A DNA stretch of 64,000 bases from Clostridium sp. DL-VIII (GCF_000230835.1 NZ_CM001240.1:6218279-6282278), one strand, 5' to 3'; shown: positions 50,949-60,572, counted from the first letter of the stretch. Numbers and translations: made by a program. The notes: a model not told the origin generated them from the letters alone.

Positions 50949-53900
50949 CTATCCATTTTCTTTTTTTATTTCTAAAATGACATTTTCATAACTTGAATCT
51001 AGAATCGCTTTAGGGTTTTGATTATATCCTAGTTCTTCTTTTGTATATATAGATACACTACTAGAAAGATAATCATTCAATAATCTGTCAGTAATATATT
51101 TATTACTACGTATAACTTCTGATATATCCCCACTTATTGCCTTTACTAAATGATGAGTCCATATTCCATTATTCAAGATATCACTTGAATACGAACTTTG
51201 TCCTGGTTGGCAAGAAAGAAATACTGCATAGTACGGAAATTCATTAGTAAGTAATTCTAGTTCCTCATCATTAATATCAGTAATTTGACTTCTCTCATTT
51301 TCATCTTTGAAGCTTTGCGCACAAGCATCTATAAAAATAAGCGCATTTTCACATTTGGATTTTCGTAAAGGATCAAGTAGAATTTTTTGTAATGAAACCG
51401 CAGTTTCTGATATATTAGATGGATGCATATCATAAGTTGATAGATAATTAGTGATACCATTATGGAAACCATGTCCAACATAATAAAAAACTAAGCGATC
51501 TTCCTCTGTTAAATAATAAAATAAACTTCTAAACTCATACTCCAAAGTACTTTTCAATGCTTCTTCATTCATAATCATGTAAATATCATTTTCATCTACA
51601 TTCATTGAATTAATCAGCATTTCTTTAAATTTCATTGCATCATTAATAGCGTACTTTACAGCTTTTATTTGATTTTCTTGTCTAGGTGCATAATTTTCTA
51701 TTGCAATAATAATCGCTATAGTTTTTCTAATCCTAGAAATATTTAATTTAGTTTTACACTCTGATGCCTTCTCCTCTAAGAGACTATTAGATTTTTCTCT
51801 GATATACTTTTGGTTCTCTAGCAATATTTCATTTTCTGATTTTTCTGTTTTGATCACAAAAATAGATTTTTCTCCACTTTTTAACCAGTCATAAGTTACT
51901 GTTGGAATTGGTGAAAGTAGAGAAATTGCTTTCTTTATAATTTTAACTACCTGAAAATCAGCACTTAATCCAACAATCTCATTTGAAGTAGGTGAAGTTT
52001 CTTTAAGTCCGAAAATCAATGTTCCTCCATCCGTATTGGCAAAAGATGAAATAATTCTCGCTATTTTTTGTGGAGCATATGGTATAGCATTAAATTCTAA
52101 TACTTCAGATTTTGAACCATTTAGCAATGTTTCAAGTTCAGAATCTTCAATATCAATATTTTTTATCGGAATTCTATTAATGCCAGTTTTTTTCAGAAGT
52201 TGCCCCAATGTTATTTGTTTTGGGATGTTTATACCATCTTCACACCAAAATTCAGCATCTACATATTCAAGAACATCAAATTCAGATGTGTAATAAATCA
52301 GTACTTCATCATTATCTGATGGTCTGGCTACTACTGTTATTTCATTTCCATTTTTTGTTACACCCCCAATAATACTATCTGCAATCTTATAAAAATGTGA
52401 ACAATCGTATTCTGGTAATTTCTTGAGATGTTCCATTACATTAGTTACTGCTCTTGGAATACGTTGTTGTATATACTTTAATCGACCATAATCTGGTGTT
52501 GATAAATGAAAGAATTCAGGGGATATCTTTTTTTCATTGATTGCAGTCTCAATATCAGCAAAAGAATTTATTTTATGATTCTTTGTTTCACACTCAAAAT
52601 CACGTGTTATTTCCAAAACTTCTTCTGGTATGTGGAGTTCTTCCTGCCTAAAGTACTTTTGAATCTCATCATCATTAGATCTAAGTAAAAAGTCTAATTT
52701 CTTATCGTATCCAACTAGCTGAAAATAGCGACACAGAACCTCAGATAGCTTTAATAATACACTATTAGCATTCCAAGGATTCGTTACATAAAGACTGGTT
52801 TCATTAAAATGAATATTCACATTCTTAATAAAATCAATCCCCTTATACGCAATTTCAAGCTTTTCAGCCTGAAAAATTTCTAAGATTTCAATTTTATCTT
52901 GTAGTTTTTCTAAGCTGTCTCTTGTATTAACATCACTATCTTCATTTTCAATCCATATTTTAAAATATGGATTAATATTCTTCAATTGATTTTTCAAACT
53001 CGTACATACTTCTTCTTGAGTGTGAACTAGTTCAAATTCACTTTGTCTCAATAACTTTACTTTAAAGTGATTTAAGAATTTATCTAGGTTTGGATTTTTT
53101 TTATTTTCAGCGCTAAGCATTATAAAACAATACTGATCTTGAAAAATAGCTTCGTTACCATCTAAGAAATATTTTAGATTATTGCATTCTGTGAATTTAT
53201 TTTTCGTATTTAATAAAAGTCCAGTATCAGCCCATTCTTCAACTTTTGAAATTTCATCAATACTCCAATTAGCACATTGAGTCAATAACACAGAGTAAAT
53301 AGATTGAATTTTTTTGTAATTATCATTCTTTATGCTTCCTTTGTCATCGATATCTAATGAGATTTTACTGAGTAATTCTAAGTAATCTGACAATTCTAAG
53401 CTTGTTCGAAAATTAAAGAAAGCTTTCCAATCTGGATGTAATTCAGGTCCATTAAATACTGGCAAATACTTTCCAGCCACAGCTTTTATCTCTTCTGTAT
53501 TAAGAAGTACAAAAGATGAAGTTTCACATTTTTCCGAAAGAGTAGGAATACATTGTATGTTTTTAACAAACCATGGAACAAAGTTTTCAACTGAATCACC
53601 GTTTGTACGTCCAGGTCTGTTCTCGTGACCCCAATATGCGATTGCTGGTGCTTTGATACTACTTGGTAAATAGTTTTCTATATAATCAGACCAAAATTTG
53701 AAGGCAAACTTAGGACTATTTTCTGTAAGTTGAATATAATTCAGAGTTATTATATCACTGTAAGAATCTGCTGTAAAAGTTGTGTAAAAAGGGGTAAATT
53801 TTTTATTATCCGTTTCAAAATATTCACATTTAAACCCATCCTCGATTAATTGGGATGTAGAATGTTTATCTTTGTACGATAGTATTGAAATTCCTTCTTG

Positions 53901-55988
53901 AACTCCAAGTAATTTAAAAAAGCGTTTCCATTCATCCTTTTCAAGGGCATTTACACAGTACAATTCACTGACAAAAATATCTTTCTCTATTATTTTTTCA
54001 ATTTCTAACCTTGGTTTATAATAATCCGAAAGAAAACAATCTTTTGCTGGACACAATGAGCCTTTTTGAGTAAGAAGTTTAATTTTCGATAGTTGTATTA
54101 TCAAATCTTCTTTAAGATTTCCCTTTCTATACAAACTAAATAAATCTCGAATTGTTTGTATAGCATTCTGGTTTGTTATATAACTATTAATTTTAGGTAT
54201 AATAGTCTGAGTTATATAAGTAATGTCTGTTTTTTCTTTAACTCCCAAGCTCTCTAACCAATGTCTACTTTCTGAATCTTCAAGAAGCCAACTCTGCAAT
54301 TCTTGATGTAGAAAAGATAAATCACTATTAGGGTTATTCCAGTTCTGATCGTCTGCTGTAGGAAAGCACACTTCATATGGATAACTGATACTATTCTTAT
54401 GATCCCAAATAAATGGAAGTTTCATGAGTACTTCTTTTGAAATATCTTTAACCTTATCCAATTCACAAAGTTTCTTAAAATATTTTATAAGTTCCATATT
54501 ATAAGCTATTGTATGTGCATCTTTAAAATATATTGAGCTGAGAAATCGTTGTAAGTGTACCCATTCAAAGCAAGAAGAACCAAGCCTTTTAAAATCAGAA
54601 AAAAAGCTATTATCTTTGACAAATTGTTTAGAAGAATCTATTCTCCTTTTTTCATTACCATTAATAAATTTTCTAATAGATTCTTCGCCTACAAATCTTT
54701 TCTTTGATAGATATGTAAAATCAACTATTGCGTTTTCAATTTTAATTAACTTTCCTTCTCTAGATACAATAAACGGAATATTTTTTAGAGCATCTTTAAT
54801 TCCTTCATTAAATTTCTTACCCAGCTCATCAGCAAAAATGTCATTAGGTATTAATTCATATGCTTGAAAATCAAGCTCTGTATTTACTAATCTTGAGATC
54901 CATTTAAAAATCTCAATAGCAATTGTTTTAAAAAGCCATTGATTCCATTTTGAATCAGCATGAAGGGATTCTCTATTTGCGGTGGTTAGAAAGCTTGTAT
55001 TAACAAGCACTGGCAAAGAATACTTTGTTTCACCAGTCGGTAAATATGAATATAGAAGTTTTTCTTGTTTAGAAAGTTTAGTAATACCATCATTCTCCAC
55101 TTTGGCAGCTAACGATAACTCTATGGAATCAGCATTCAGTAATTTCTCAGGAATATTTCGTTCATCTTGTAGGACAGTTTTAACTTCGCTCGGAACTTTT
55201 AGTCTAATAGTATTTAACAACCAGTTAACTTTTAAACCATTACCTCTCTTTAAGGTGATTCTATCATTTTCTGTTCGCTTGATTTCAACAGAAACTAATT
55301 CTGTAATATCAAAATTAATCTCATTAATATTTTTAAGGAACAAAAACATGTTTAAGTTCTGAGATAGACTCTGAGCCGCCTGGCTCGTCTCGTTCACATT
55401 CTTCATTTGAATTATTGTTGCGACACTTGCATCAATATCTTTAAGAAATTGATTTATTGGCTCAAAGACATCTTTTACTTCTGTATATATAGGAATAATT
55501 TGCCACGGAAATTGAAATTCTCTGTCATTGTTTTGCTCCCATATTTTCTTTGACACATCCCATTTCCAGTCAAATGAATAGGACGAATCAAATCTAAAAT
55601 ATTCATCTTTTGTAAATATCGTTACTTTATCAGATTGTCCAAAAACCGATTTGAATCCAATTCCTTTATACCCTGTTTTCGTCAAATCTGATTTTTTTGT
55701 ACCATTATTTACATTACAAATTCCCTGAATATCACGAGTAGTGAACGGTCTCCCTGAATGAGCAACAACTAAATTATCGCCGAAAATTTTTATCCATACT
55801 TTAACAGCTTCACTATTTTGAGAAGAATCATCTGCATTTTGTAAAAGTTCATAAATAAATCGCTTTGAGTCTGTGTATAAGTCACCTGATAATGCGTTAA
55901 GTGAACTTGCTTGATTTACTGCCTGACTAGGGTTTGCATAATTTGTATTATCTAAAAAAATCTTTTCAATCTCTGTTTTTAAACTCAT
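50949..55988 (-). CDS. Giant sacsin-like HATPase / AlbA-Schlafen-type / caspase-like fusion protein
   Basis: 1679 residues in one frame. Residues 1-200: Hsp90-like ATPase of the sacsin type, with FIYELLQNADDSSQNSE (N box near 48) and KTGYKGIGFKSVFGQSD (glycine-rich lid). Residues about 200-1270: large region without a family I recognise. About 1285-1410: AlbA_2/Schlafen-like domain (KSEVLEFNAIPYAPQKIARI, SSFANTDGGTLIFGLKE). About 1415-1679: caspase-like peptidase with His in FYYVGHGFHNG (about 1506) and Cys in LIFIDACAQSF (about 1555). Sensor ATPase plus protease points to an abortive-infection type defence protein. AAGGAG precedes the ATG. First gene inside the element from attR. Confidence 0.82.
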   Translation of the reverse strand: MSLKTEIEKIFLDNTNYANPSQAVNQASSLNALSGDLYTDSKRFIYELLQNADDSSQNSEAVKVWIKIFGDNLVVAHSGRPFTTRDIQGICNVNNGTKKSDLTKTGYKGIGFKSVFGQSDKVTIFTKDEYFRFDSSYSFDWKWDVSKKIWEQNNDREFQFPWQIIPIYTEVKDVFEPINQFLKDIDASVATIIQMKNVNETSQAAQSLSQNLNMFLFLKNINEINFDITELVSVEIKRTENDRITLKRGNGLKVNWLLNTIRLKVPSEVKTVLQDERNIPEKLLNADSIELSLAAKVENDGITKLSKQEKLLYSYLPTGETKYSLPVLVNTSFLTTANRESLHADSKWNQWLFKTIAIEIFKWISRLVNTELDFQAYELIPNDIFADELGKKFNEGIKDALKNIPFIVSREGKLIKIENAIVDFTYLSKKRFVGEESIRKFINGNEKRRIDSSKQFVKDNSFFSDFKRLGSSCFEWVHLQRFLSSIYFKDAHTIAYNMELIKYFKKLCELDKVKDISKEVLMKLPFIWDHKNSISYPYEVCFPTADDQNWNNPNSDLSFLHQELQSWLLEDSESRHWLESLGVKEKTDITYITQTIIPKINSYITNQNAIQTIRDLFSLYRKGNLKEDLIIQLSKIKLLTQKGSLCPAKDCFLSDYYKPRLEIEKIIEKDIFVSELYCVNALEKDEWKRFFKLLGVQEGISILSYKDKHSTSQLIEDGFKCEYFETDNKKFTPFYTTFTADSYSDIITLNYIQLTENSPKFAFKFWSDYIENYLPSSIKAPAIAYWGHENRPGRTNGDSVENFVPWFVKNIQCIPTLSEKCETSSFVLLNTEEIKAVAGKYLPVFNGPELHPDWKAFFNFRTSLELSDYLELLSKISLDIDDKGSIKNDNYKKIQSIYSVLLTQCANWSIDEISKVEEWADTGLLLNTKNKFTECNNLKYFLDGNEAIFQDQYCFIMLSAENKKNPNLDKFLNHFKVKLLRQSEFELVHTQEEVCTSLKNQLKNINPYFKIWIENEDSDVNTRDSLEKLQDKIEILEIFQAEKLEIAYKGIDFIKNVNIHFNETSLYVTNPWNANSVLLKLSEVLCRYFQLVGYDKKLDFLLRSNDDEIQKYFRQEELHIPEEVLEITRDFECETKNHKINSFADIETAINEKKISPEFFHLSTPDYGRLKYIQQRIPRAVTNVMEHLKKLPEYDCSHFYKIADSIIGGVTKNGNEITVVARPSDNDEVLIYYTSEFDVLEYVDAEFWCEDGINIPKQITLGQLLKKTGINRIPIKNIDIEDSELETLLNGSKSEVLEFNAIPYAPQKIARIISSFANTDGGTLIFGLKETSPTSNEIVGLSADFQVVKIIKKAISLLSPIPTVTYDWLKSGEKSIFVIKTEKSENEILLENQKYIREKSNSLLEEKASECKTKLNISRIRKTIAIIIAIENYAPRQENQIKAVKYAINDAMKFKEMLINSMNVDENDIYMIMNEEALKSTLEYEFRSLFYYLTEEDRLVFYYVGHGFHNGITNYLSTYDMHPSNISETAVSLQKILLDPLRKSKCENALIFIDACAQSFKDENERSQITDINDEELELLTNEFPYYAVFLSCQPGQSSYSSDILNNGIWTHHLVKAISGDISEVIRSNKYITDRLLNDYLSSSVSIYTKEELGYNQNPKAILDSSYENVILEIKKENG

Positions 55989-56063
55989 TTTGGTCTCCTT
56001 TCCGCATCTACTACTTGCGGCACATATAGTAATGAAAAGTAGTTTTCACTATCTTCAAATGGA

Positions 56064-56109
56064 ATAGTTATACAATAAATCAACATTGTTTACCTTATTG
56101 TATAACTAT
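56064..56109. promoter_or_regulatory. Perfect 15-bp inverted repeat upstream of the HATPase-caspase gene
   Basis: ATAGTTATACAATAA (56064-56078) and TTATTGTATAACTAT (56095-56109) are exact inverted repeats around a 16-base centre, about 75-120 bases before the start codon. This looks like an operator for a dimeric or tetrameric repressor. It could also fold as RNA, but no T-run follows. Confidence 0.65.
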
Positions 56110-56182
56110 CTCCTATATTTCACAACACAAAATAGCTATTACAGACATATATCTAAATTTCAGATAATATATTTAACAGCAA

Positions 56183-56213
56183 AAAAGGTACTATTTTTTT
56201 AATAGTACCTTTT
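56183..56213 (-). terminator. Terminator behind the detached recombinase tail (and now rlmD)
   Basis: AAAAGGTACTATT and AATAGTACCTTTT pair exactly over 13 bases with a 5-base loop, with TTTTTT on the minus strand after it. It begins 11 bases past the TAG that closes the recombinase frame in the circular form. Confidence 0.8.
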
Positions 56214-56223
56214 TAATCACTAA

Positions 56224-56394
56224 CTATTTTATTGTATCCCCACACTCCATATCAATAACCACAGAAACATTAATATATTTTTTTAACTGTTTATTACGGA
56301 TTTTATCACCCTCATTTGTAAAAACAAAATGGTTGAAGAAGTGCCTAAAATTAAGGATTTCTATATAGTTTTTCGTTGTAGCAACACGCAAGTC
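56224..56394 (-). pseudogene. Detached 3' end of the recombinase gene (attR side)
   Basis: When attL and attR are joined at ACATGTGGA, the recombinase frame runs on without a stop for 56 codons here: [56 protein letters not shown] and TAG. In the integrated state this piece is separated from the start of its gene by 35 kb and is untranslated in this frame, while its first 34 bases encode the substitute rlmD tail. Confidence 0.8.
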
Positions 56395-57737
56395 TCCACA
56401 TGTTTAGTTTGAGGAAACATATCCACCGGCTGCACTTCTAGTACTTTGTATCCCATATCTGCTAAATACTTTAAATCTCTTGCTAAAGTCCCTGGATCAC
56501 AGGATACATAAACTATTTTTTTTACCTTTGTCTTTCCAATGACCTCTAATAGTTTAGTATCACACCCTTTTCTTGGAGGATCGACAACTATAACATCTGG
56601 ACTAATTCCCTGGTCTATAAGCTCTGGAATTACCTCTTCAGATTTCCCAACAAGAAATTCTGAATTATCTATTCCATTAACTTTTGCATTAATTGTAGCA
56701 TTATCAATTGCTTGCTCTACTATTTCAACACCATATACTTTTTTAGCTTTTTCAGCTAAAAATAATGTTATTGTACCTGTTCCACAATAAGCATCGAATA
56801 CAACTTCATCTCCACTTAAATTAGCATATTCCAAAGCCTTATTGTAAAGAATTTCTGTCTGCACTGGATTTACTTGAAAGAACGATAAAGGTGATATGTT
56901 AAATTTATATTTGCCTATGTAATCAGATATAGAATCTTCTCCCCACAACGTAACGCATTTGTCACCAAAAACCACGCCAGTATTTTTAGTATTTACATTT
57001 TGAATTATGCTCTTTACATTTTTTACATCTGTTTCCAACTTATTAATTAGTTCTTTTTTATGAGGGATTTCTTTATCAGTAGTAATCAATACAACCATTA
57101 TTTCATTTGTATTATATCCTTTTCTAACCATTATACTTCTGACTAATCCTTGCTTAAAAAATACTCCATCCTTTTTTGCCGCTGTTATGGAATAAGTTTT
57201 CATCCATTCTCGTATTATCTTTATTATTTCGTCGCTTTCCCTATCTTGAAGAAGACAAGCATTCATATCAATTATCTCATGAGTTTTTTCACTGAAAAAA
57301 CCTATAGAAAGTTCATTGTTCACTAATCCAACAGAAAATATACCTTTATTCCTATATCTATATGGATTTTCCATGCCTATAGGATACTTAACTACATCGC
57401 TTTTTAGCCCGCCTATTCTTTCTATACATTCTTTAACCCTATTATATTTGAAATCTAGCTGTCCTTTATAAGTAGAATGCATTAATGCACAACCGCCACA
57501 AATTTCGTAATTACTGCATTTTGGTATTTCTCTTTCATCAGATCGTTCTACTATCTCTATAATCTTTCCGTAAGCATAATTTTTCTTAACTTTAACAATC
57601 CTTATCTTAACAGTTTCATTCGTTAATGCTCCCTGTATAAATACAGGATATCTATCTATTTTAGCTACTCCTTCTCCTTCATACCCCAAAGAATCAATTT
57701 TCACTATATATTCCTTATTTTTTTCTAACACATACAC
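56361..57737 (-). CDS. rlmD: 23S rRNA (uracil-C5)-methyltransferase RlmD/RumA-type, 3' end supplied by the ICE
   Basis: 458-residue SAM-dependent enzyme that makes 5-methyluridine in 23S rRNA (RlmCD in other firmicutes). TRAM RNA-binding domain at residues 1-60, iron-sulfur cysteines in [10 protein letters not shown] (plus a further Cys near 160), SAM motif [15 protein letters not shown] and catalytic Cys in [14 protein letters not shown]. The start is a GTG behind GAAGGAAG; another GTG two codons later is possible. The last residues after HVET (CVLLQRKTI) come from the inserted element; the native end (VTLLIKK) lies at 19245-19210. Probably still active because only the extreme tail differs. 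Confidence 0.9.
   Translation of the reverse strand: MYVLEKNKEYIVKIDSLGYEGEGVAKIDRYPVFIQGALTNETVKIRIVKVKKNYAYGKIIEIVERSDEREIPKCSNYEICGGCALMHSTYKGQLDFKYNRVKECIERIGGLKSDVVKYPIGMENPYRYRNKGIFSVGLVNNELSIGFFSEKTHEIIDMNACLLQDRESDEIIKIIREWMKTYSITAAKKDGVFFKQGLVRSIMVRKGYNTNEIMVVLITTDKEIPHKKELINKLETDVKNVKSIIQNVNTKNTGVVFGDKCVTLWGEDSISDYIGKYKFNISPLSFFQVNPVQTEILYNKALEYANLSGDEVVFDAYCGTGTITLFLAEKAKKVYGVEIVEQAIDNATINAKVNGIDNSEFLVGKSEEVIPELIDQGISPDVIVVDPPRKGCDTKLLEVIGKTKVKKIVYVSCDPGTLARDLKYLADMGYKVLEVQPVDMFPQTKHVETCVLLQRKTI
56395..56403 (-). repeat. attR core ACATGTGGA
   Basis: Nine bases identical to 19238-19246. The upstream side is chromosomal rlmD; the downstream side is the element. Confidence 0.85.
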
Positions 57738-57862
57738 ACTTCCTTCGTTGTTAGGTATAACTGCTTAAAATTCCTTTCTACATTCTATCATATATAAATA
57801 GAAATTATAATATCTATAATAGGCCAATCAACTATATTTAATTTGTTATGACATAAAAAAAG

Positions 57863-57878
57863 AGCACCTTGCGGTGCT
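57863..57878 (-). terminator. Second terminator downstream of pyk
   Basis: On the minus strand AGCACC, GCAA loop, GGTGCT, then CTTTTTTT: a textbook intrinsic terminator. Confidence 0.75.
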
Positions 57879-58066
57879 TAATGCACATTAAAAAAACATT
57901 GAGTCAATCTATTAACTTGATATTTTTTCATGTGCTTAATACAGAATCAGTTGCCATTTAATTCCATAATTACTCAAATATTATTCCCTTTTAAAAGCAA
58001 TAATATACATTATATATTAAATCAGTCATATATAATTGTTAATTTTTTGTTAATTTTTTATAAAAA

Positions 58067-58095
58067 GAGACTCTAGTGAAAATCACTAAAGTCTC
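58067..58095 (-). terminator. Terminator directly after pyk
   Basis: GAGACTCTAGTG and CACTAAAGTCTC pair with one mismatch; the minus strand continues TTTTT. It ends the dnaE-pfkA-pyk group. Confidence 0.8.
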
Positions 58096-58123
58096 TCTAT
58101 GTACAAAAAGTTAAATTTTAATC

Positions 58124-59545
58124 TTATTTAACAACATCAACTTTTAATAAGTTAGTTGCTCCAACTTGATCAACAGGTACACCTGCTGCTATTACAACAG
58201 TATCTCCTGATTTAACAAATTCGTGGTTTTTAGCTATTTCAACTGATTTTTCTAATAATTCATCAGTTGATACCATCTTATCAGCAACTATTGCATATAC
58301 ACCCCATGAGAATGCTAATTGTCTAGCAACTACTTCATCTGGAGTAACAGCTATAATTGGACATTCTGGTCTACATTGAGAAATTCTCTTTGCAGTTGCT
58401 CCTGTTTGAGTTGAAGTTATTACAGCTGCTGCTTCTAATTCATTAGCTGCATTACTAGCTGCTCTTGAAATAACTCCTGCAATAGCTGGAACGTGTGATT
58501 TAGCTTGAGAAACTGCCACTTTATATTTTAAAGATTTTTCAGTTTCTTCAGCAATTTTAGCCATTGTAGCTACAGCTTCTACTGGATAATCTCCATTAGC
58601 GCTTTCTCCTGATAACATGATTCCATCAGTACCATCTAAAATAGCATTAGCAACGTCTGAAACTTCTGCTCTTGTTGGTCTTGGGTTTCTCATCATAGAA
58701 TCTAACATTTGAGTTGCAGTGATAACTGGTTTTCCAGCTTCATTACACTTCTTAATCATCATCTTTTGAACTGCTGGTACTTGTTCTATTGGAATTTCAA
58801 CTCCCATATCTCCTCTAGCAACCATTAAAAGATCTGATACTTCTAATATTTCATCTACGTTATCAACACCTTCTTGATTTTCGATCTTTGAACAGATTAA
58901 TATTCTTTCTCCGCCGTTTTCATCAAGAATCTTTCTAATAGTCTTAACGTCTTCTGCTTTTCTTATGAATGAAGCAGCAATCATAGTAACTCCAACTTTA
59001 CATCCAAAGATTAAGTCTTCTTTATCTTTTTCAGTAAGTGCTGGTAATTTAATTGAAACTCCAGGTACATTTACTCCTTTATGAGTTGCAACAAATCCAG
59101 TGTTTTGAACTTCACACTTTATAGCATTTCCTTCAACTGATTTTACAGTTAATCCTACTAAACCATCATCTATTAAAATAGTGTTTCCTGGTTTTACGTC
59201 ATTTGCTAAACCTTCATAAGTAACAGCACATTTAGTAGTGTCACCAATTACTGACATATCTCCAGCATATACTGTGAATTCAGCGCCTTTAGTTAATTCA
59301 ACTTTCTTTGGCTCAAATACTCCTGTTCTGATTTCTGGTCCTTTAGTATCAAGAATTATAGCAATTTCTCTATTTAATTTCTTTGATAATTCTTTAACCT
59401 TTGCAATTCTTCCACCGTGTTCTTCATGATCTCCATGTGAAAAATTATGTCTTGAGGCATTCATTCCTGCAAGCACAACTTTTTCTAATATTTCAATATC
59501 CTCACTTGCTGGACCAATAGTACAAATCATTTTAGTTTTTCTCAT
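58124..59545 (-). CDS. pyk: Pyruvate kinase
   Basis: 473-residue glycolytic enzyme: phosphoenolpyruvate + ADP to pyruvate + ATP. Seen: KMICTIGPASEDIEILEKVV at the start, substrate Lys in IAASFIRKAEDV, metal site in ICSKIENQEGV, signature LLMVARGDMGVEIP, and TQMLDSMMRNPRPTRAEVSD. The C-terminal regulatory domain is present (AAVITSTQTGATAKRISQCR), but no extra PEP-utiliser domain. It follows pfkA by 70 bases, with GGAG before the ATG, so pfkA and pyk are one operon, as is usual in clostridia. Confidence 0.96.
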   Translation of the reverse strand: MRKTKMICTIGPASEDIEILEKVVLAGMNASRHNFSHGDHEEHGGRIAKVKELSKKLNREIAIILDTKGPEIRTGVFEPKKVELTKGAEFTVYAGDMSVIGDTTKCAVTYEGLANDVKPGNTILIDDGLVGLTVKSVEGNAIKCEVQNTGFVATHKGVNVPGVSIKLPALTEKDKEDLIFGCKVGVTMIAASFIRKAEDVKTIRKILDENGGERILICSKIENQEGVDNVDEILEVSDLLMVARGDMGVEIPIEQVPAVQKMMIKKCNEAGKPVITATQMLDSMMRNPRPTRAEVSDVANAILDGTDGIMLSGESANGDYPVEAVATMAKIAEETEKSLKYKVAVSQAKSHVPAIAGVISRAASNAANELEAAAVITSTQTGATAKRISQCRPECPIIAVTPDEVVARQLAFSWGVYAIVADKMVSTDELLEKSVEIAKNHEFVKSGDTVVIAAGVPVDQVGATNLLKVDVVK

Positions 59546-59615
59546 TAAACTAACACTCCTCTTTCTTGGATTAATTTATAGAATTTATATAAATAAACTA
59601 TAAGCTAAATAACTA

Positions 59616-60572
59616 TTATGATAATATTTGAGCCACATCATATAACTCTTTATCAAATTTACTTTCCATGTCTAGAGCTTCATCTATATCTTGGTCAATT
59701 ATTTGATTATTTCTAATTCCTATTACTCTTGAAGTTTTTCCTTCTAATAATACTTCTATAGCTTTTGCTCCCATTCTTGAAGCTAAAAGCCTATCTGTAG
59801 CTGAAGGACTTCCACCTCTTTGAATATGACCTAAGATTGTTGCTCTTGTTTCAATTCCTGTTATTTCTTCAACATACTTTGCAAGTTCAAATGCTCCACC
59901 AATTCCTTCTGCAAGAATTATTAAGTTATGCATCTTTCCTTTATTTTTTCCTTCTAAAATAGTTTTACAAAGTTCGTCTCTGTCAAATTCCATTTCTGGA
60001 ATTATGATTGCTTCTGCTCCACCGCAAATACCTGCATATAAAGATAAGTCTCCGCAATCTCTTCCCATAACTTCTACAATTGAAACTCTTTCATGTGAAG
60101 TTGAAGTATCTCTAATTTTATTTATGGCATCTACTACAGTATTTAATGCTGTATCAAAACCTAAAGTAAAATCTGTATAAGCTAAATCATTGTCTATAGT
60201 TCCTGGAAGACCTATTGTCTTTATTCCAAGCTTTGATAATAATTTTGCTCCTGTAAATGATCCATCTCCACCTATAACTACTAACGCTTCTATTCCATAA
60301 GCTTGTAGTATTTTAGCAGCTTTTTTTCTAACTTCTTCGTTCTTGAATTCAGGACATCTAGCAGTTCTTAAGATAGTTCCACCTCTTTGGATTATATCAG
60401 ATACAGAGTTTCTATCCATTTTAAATAATTCTCCATTGATTAATCCACTATATCCTCTTTGCACGCCCATAACTTCAATTCCATTATAAAGTGCAGTTCT
60501 TACTACTGCTCTAATTGCAGCATTCATTCCTGGTGCATCTCCACCACTTGTTAACACAGCTATCTTTTTCAT
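59616..60572 (-). CDS. pfkA: ATP-dependent 6-phosphofructokinase
   Basis: 319-residue enzyme phosphorylating fructose 6-phosphate. Motifs: [34 protein letters not shown], catalytic [31 protein letters not shown] and [20 protein letters not shown]. The ATG at 60572 follows GGAGG; 19 more codons upstream are open but lack a site. A small hairpin AAGGG/CCCTT lies in the leader. Same strand as dnaE upstream and pyk downstream, the order found in many clostridia. Confidence 0.96.
   Translation of the reverse strand: MKKIAVLTSGGDAPGMNAAIRAVVRTALYNGIEVMGVQRGYSGLINGELFKMDRNSVSDIIQRGGTILRTARCPEFKNEEVRKKAAKILQAYGIEALVVIGGDGSFTGAKLLSKLGIKTIGLPGTIDNDLAYTDFTLGFDTALNTVVDAINKIRDTSTSHERVSIVEVMGRDCGDLSLYAGICGGAEAIIIPEMEFDRDELCKTILEGKNKGKMHNLIILAEGIGGAFELAKYVEEITGIETRATILGHIQRGGSPSATDRLLASRMGAKAIEVLLEGKTSRVIGIRNNQIIDQDIDEALDMESKFDKELYDVAQILS

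Larger units (their letters stand above)
55989..56223. other. Promoter region of the HATPase-caspase gene
   Basis: Holds the perfect inverted repeat at 56064-56109 and the recombinase-tail terminator at 56183-56213. GAAAGGAGACC stands before the giant gene. No other gene is seen. Confidence 0.5.
19238..56403. mobile_element. Tn916-family ICE with a serine recombinase, inserted in the 3' end of rlmD
   Basis: About 37.2 kb between two copies of ACATGTGGA. Conjugation genes follow Tn916 order: orf23, orf22, orf21 coupling ATPase, oriT, orf20 relaxase, orf19, ardA, orf17, VirB4-like orf16, VirB6-like orf15, orf14 hydrolase, VirB8-like orf13, then orf7/orf8-like regulators. tet(M) and int/xis are absent. 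Cargo: redox cassette 22.9-31.6 kb, defence cluster 46.1-56.0 kb. All transfer functions look intact, so it may still be mobile. The regulator orf9 is truncated. Exact crossover bases within the core cannot be decided from sequence. Confidence 0.9.
57738..58123. other. Gap between rlmD and pyk
   Basis: Contains two minus-strand terminators (57863-57878 and 58067-58095) and AT-rich text. No gene is seen. Confidence 0.6.

Noticed and set aside
19187..56403. tet(M) or other antibiotic resistance gene in the Tn916-like element
   Set aside because: None of the cargo proteins resembles ribosomal protection, methylase or acetyltransferase resistance genes; the MFS exporter alone does not justify the claim.
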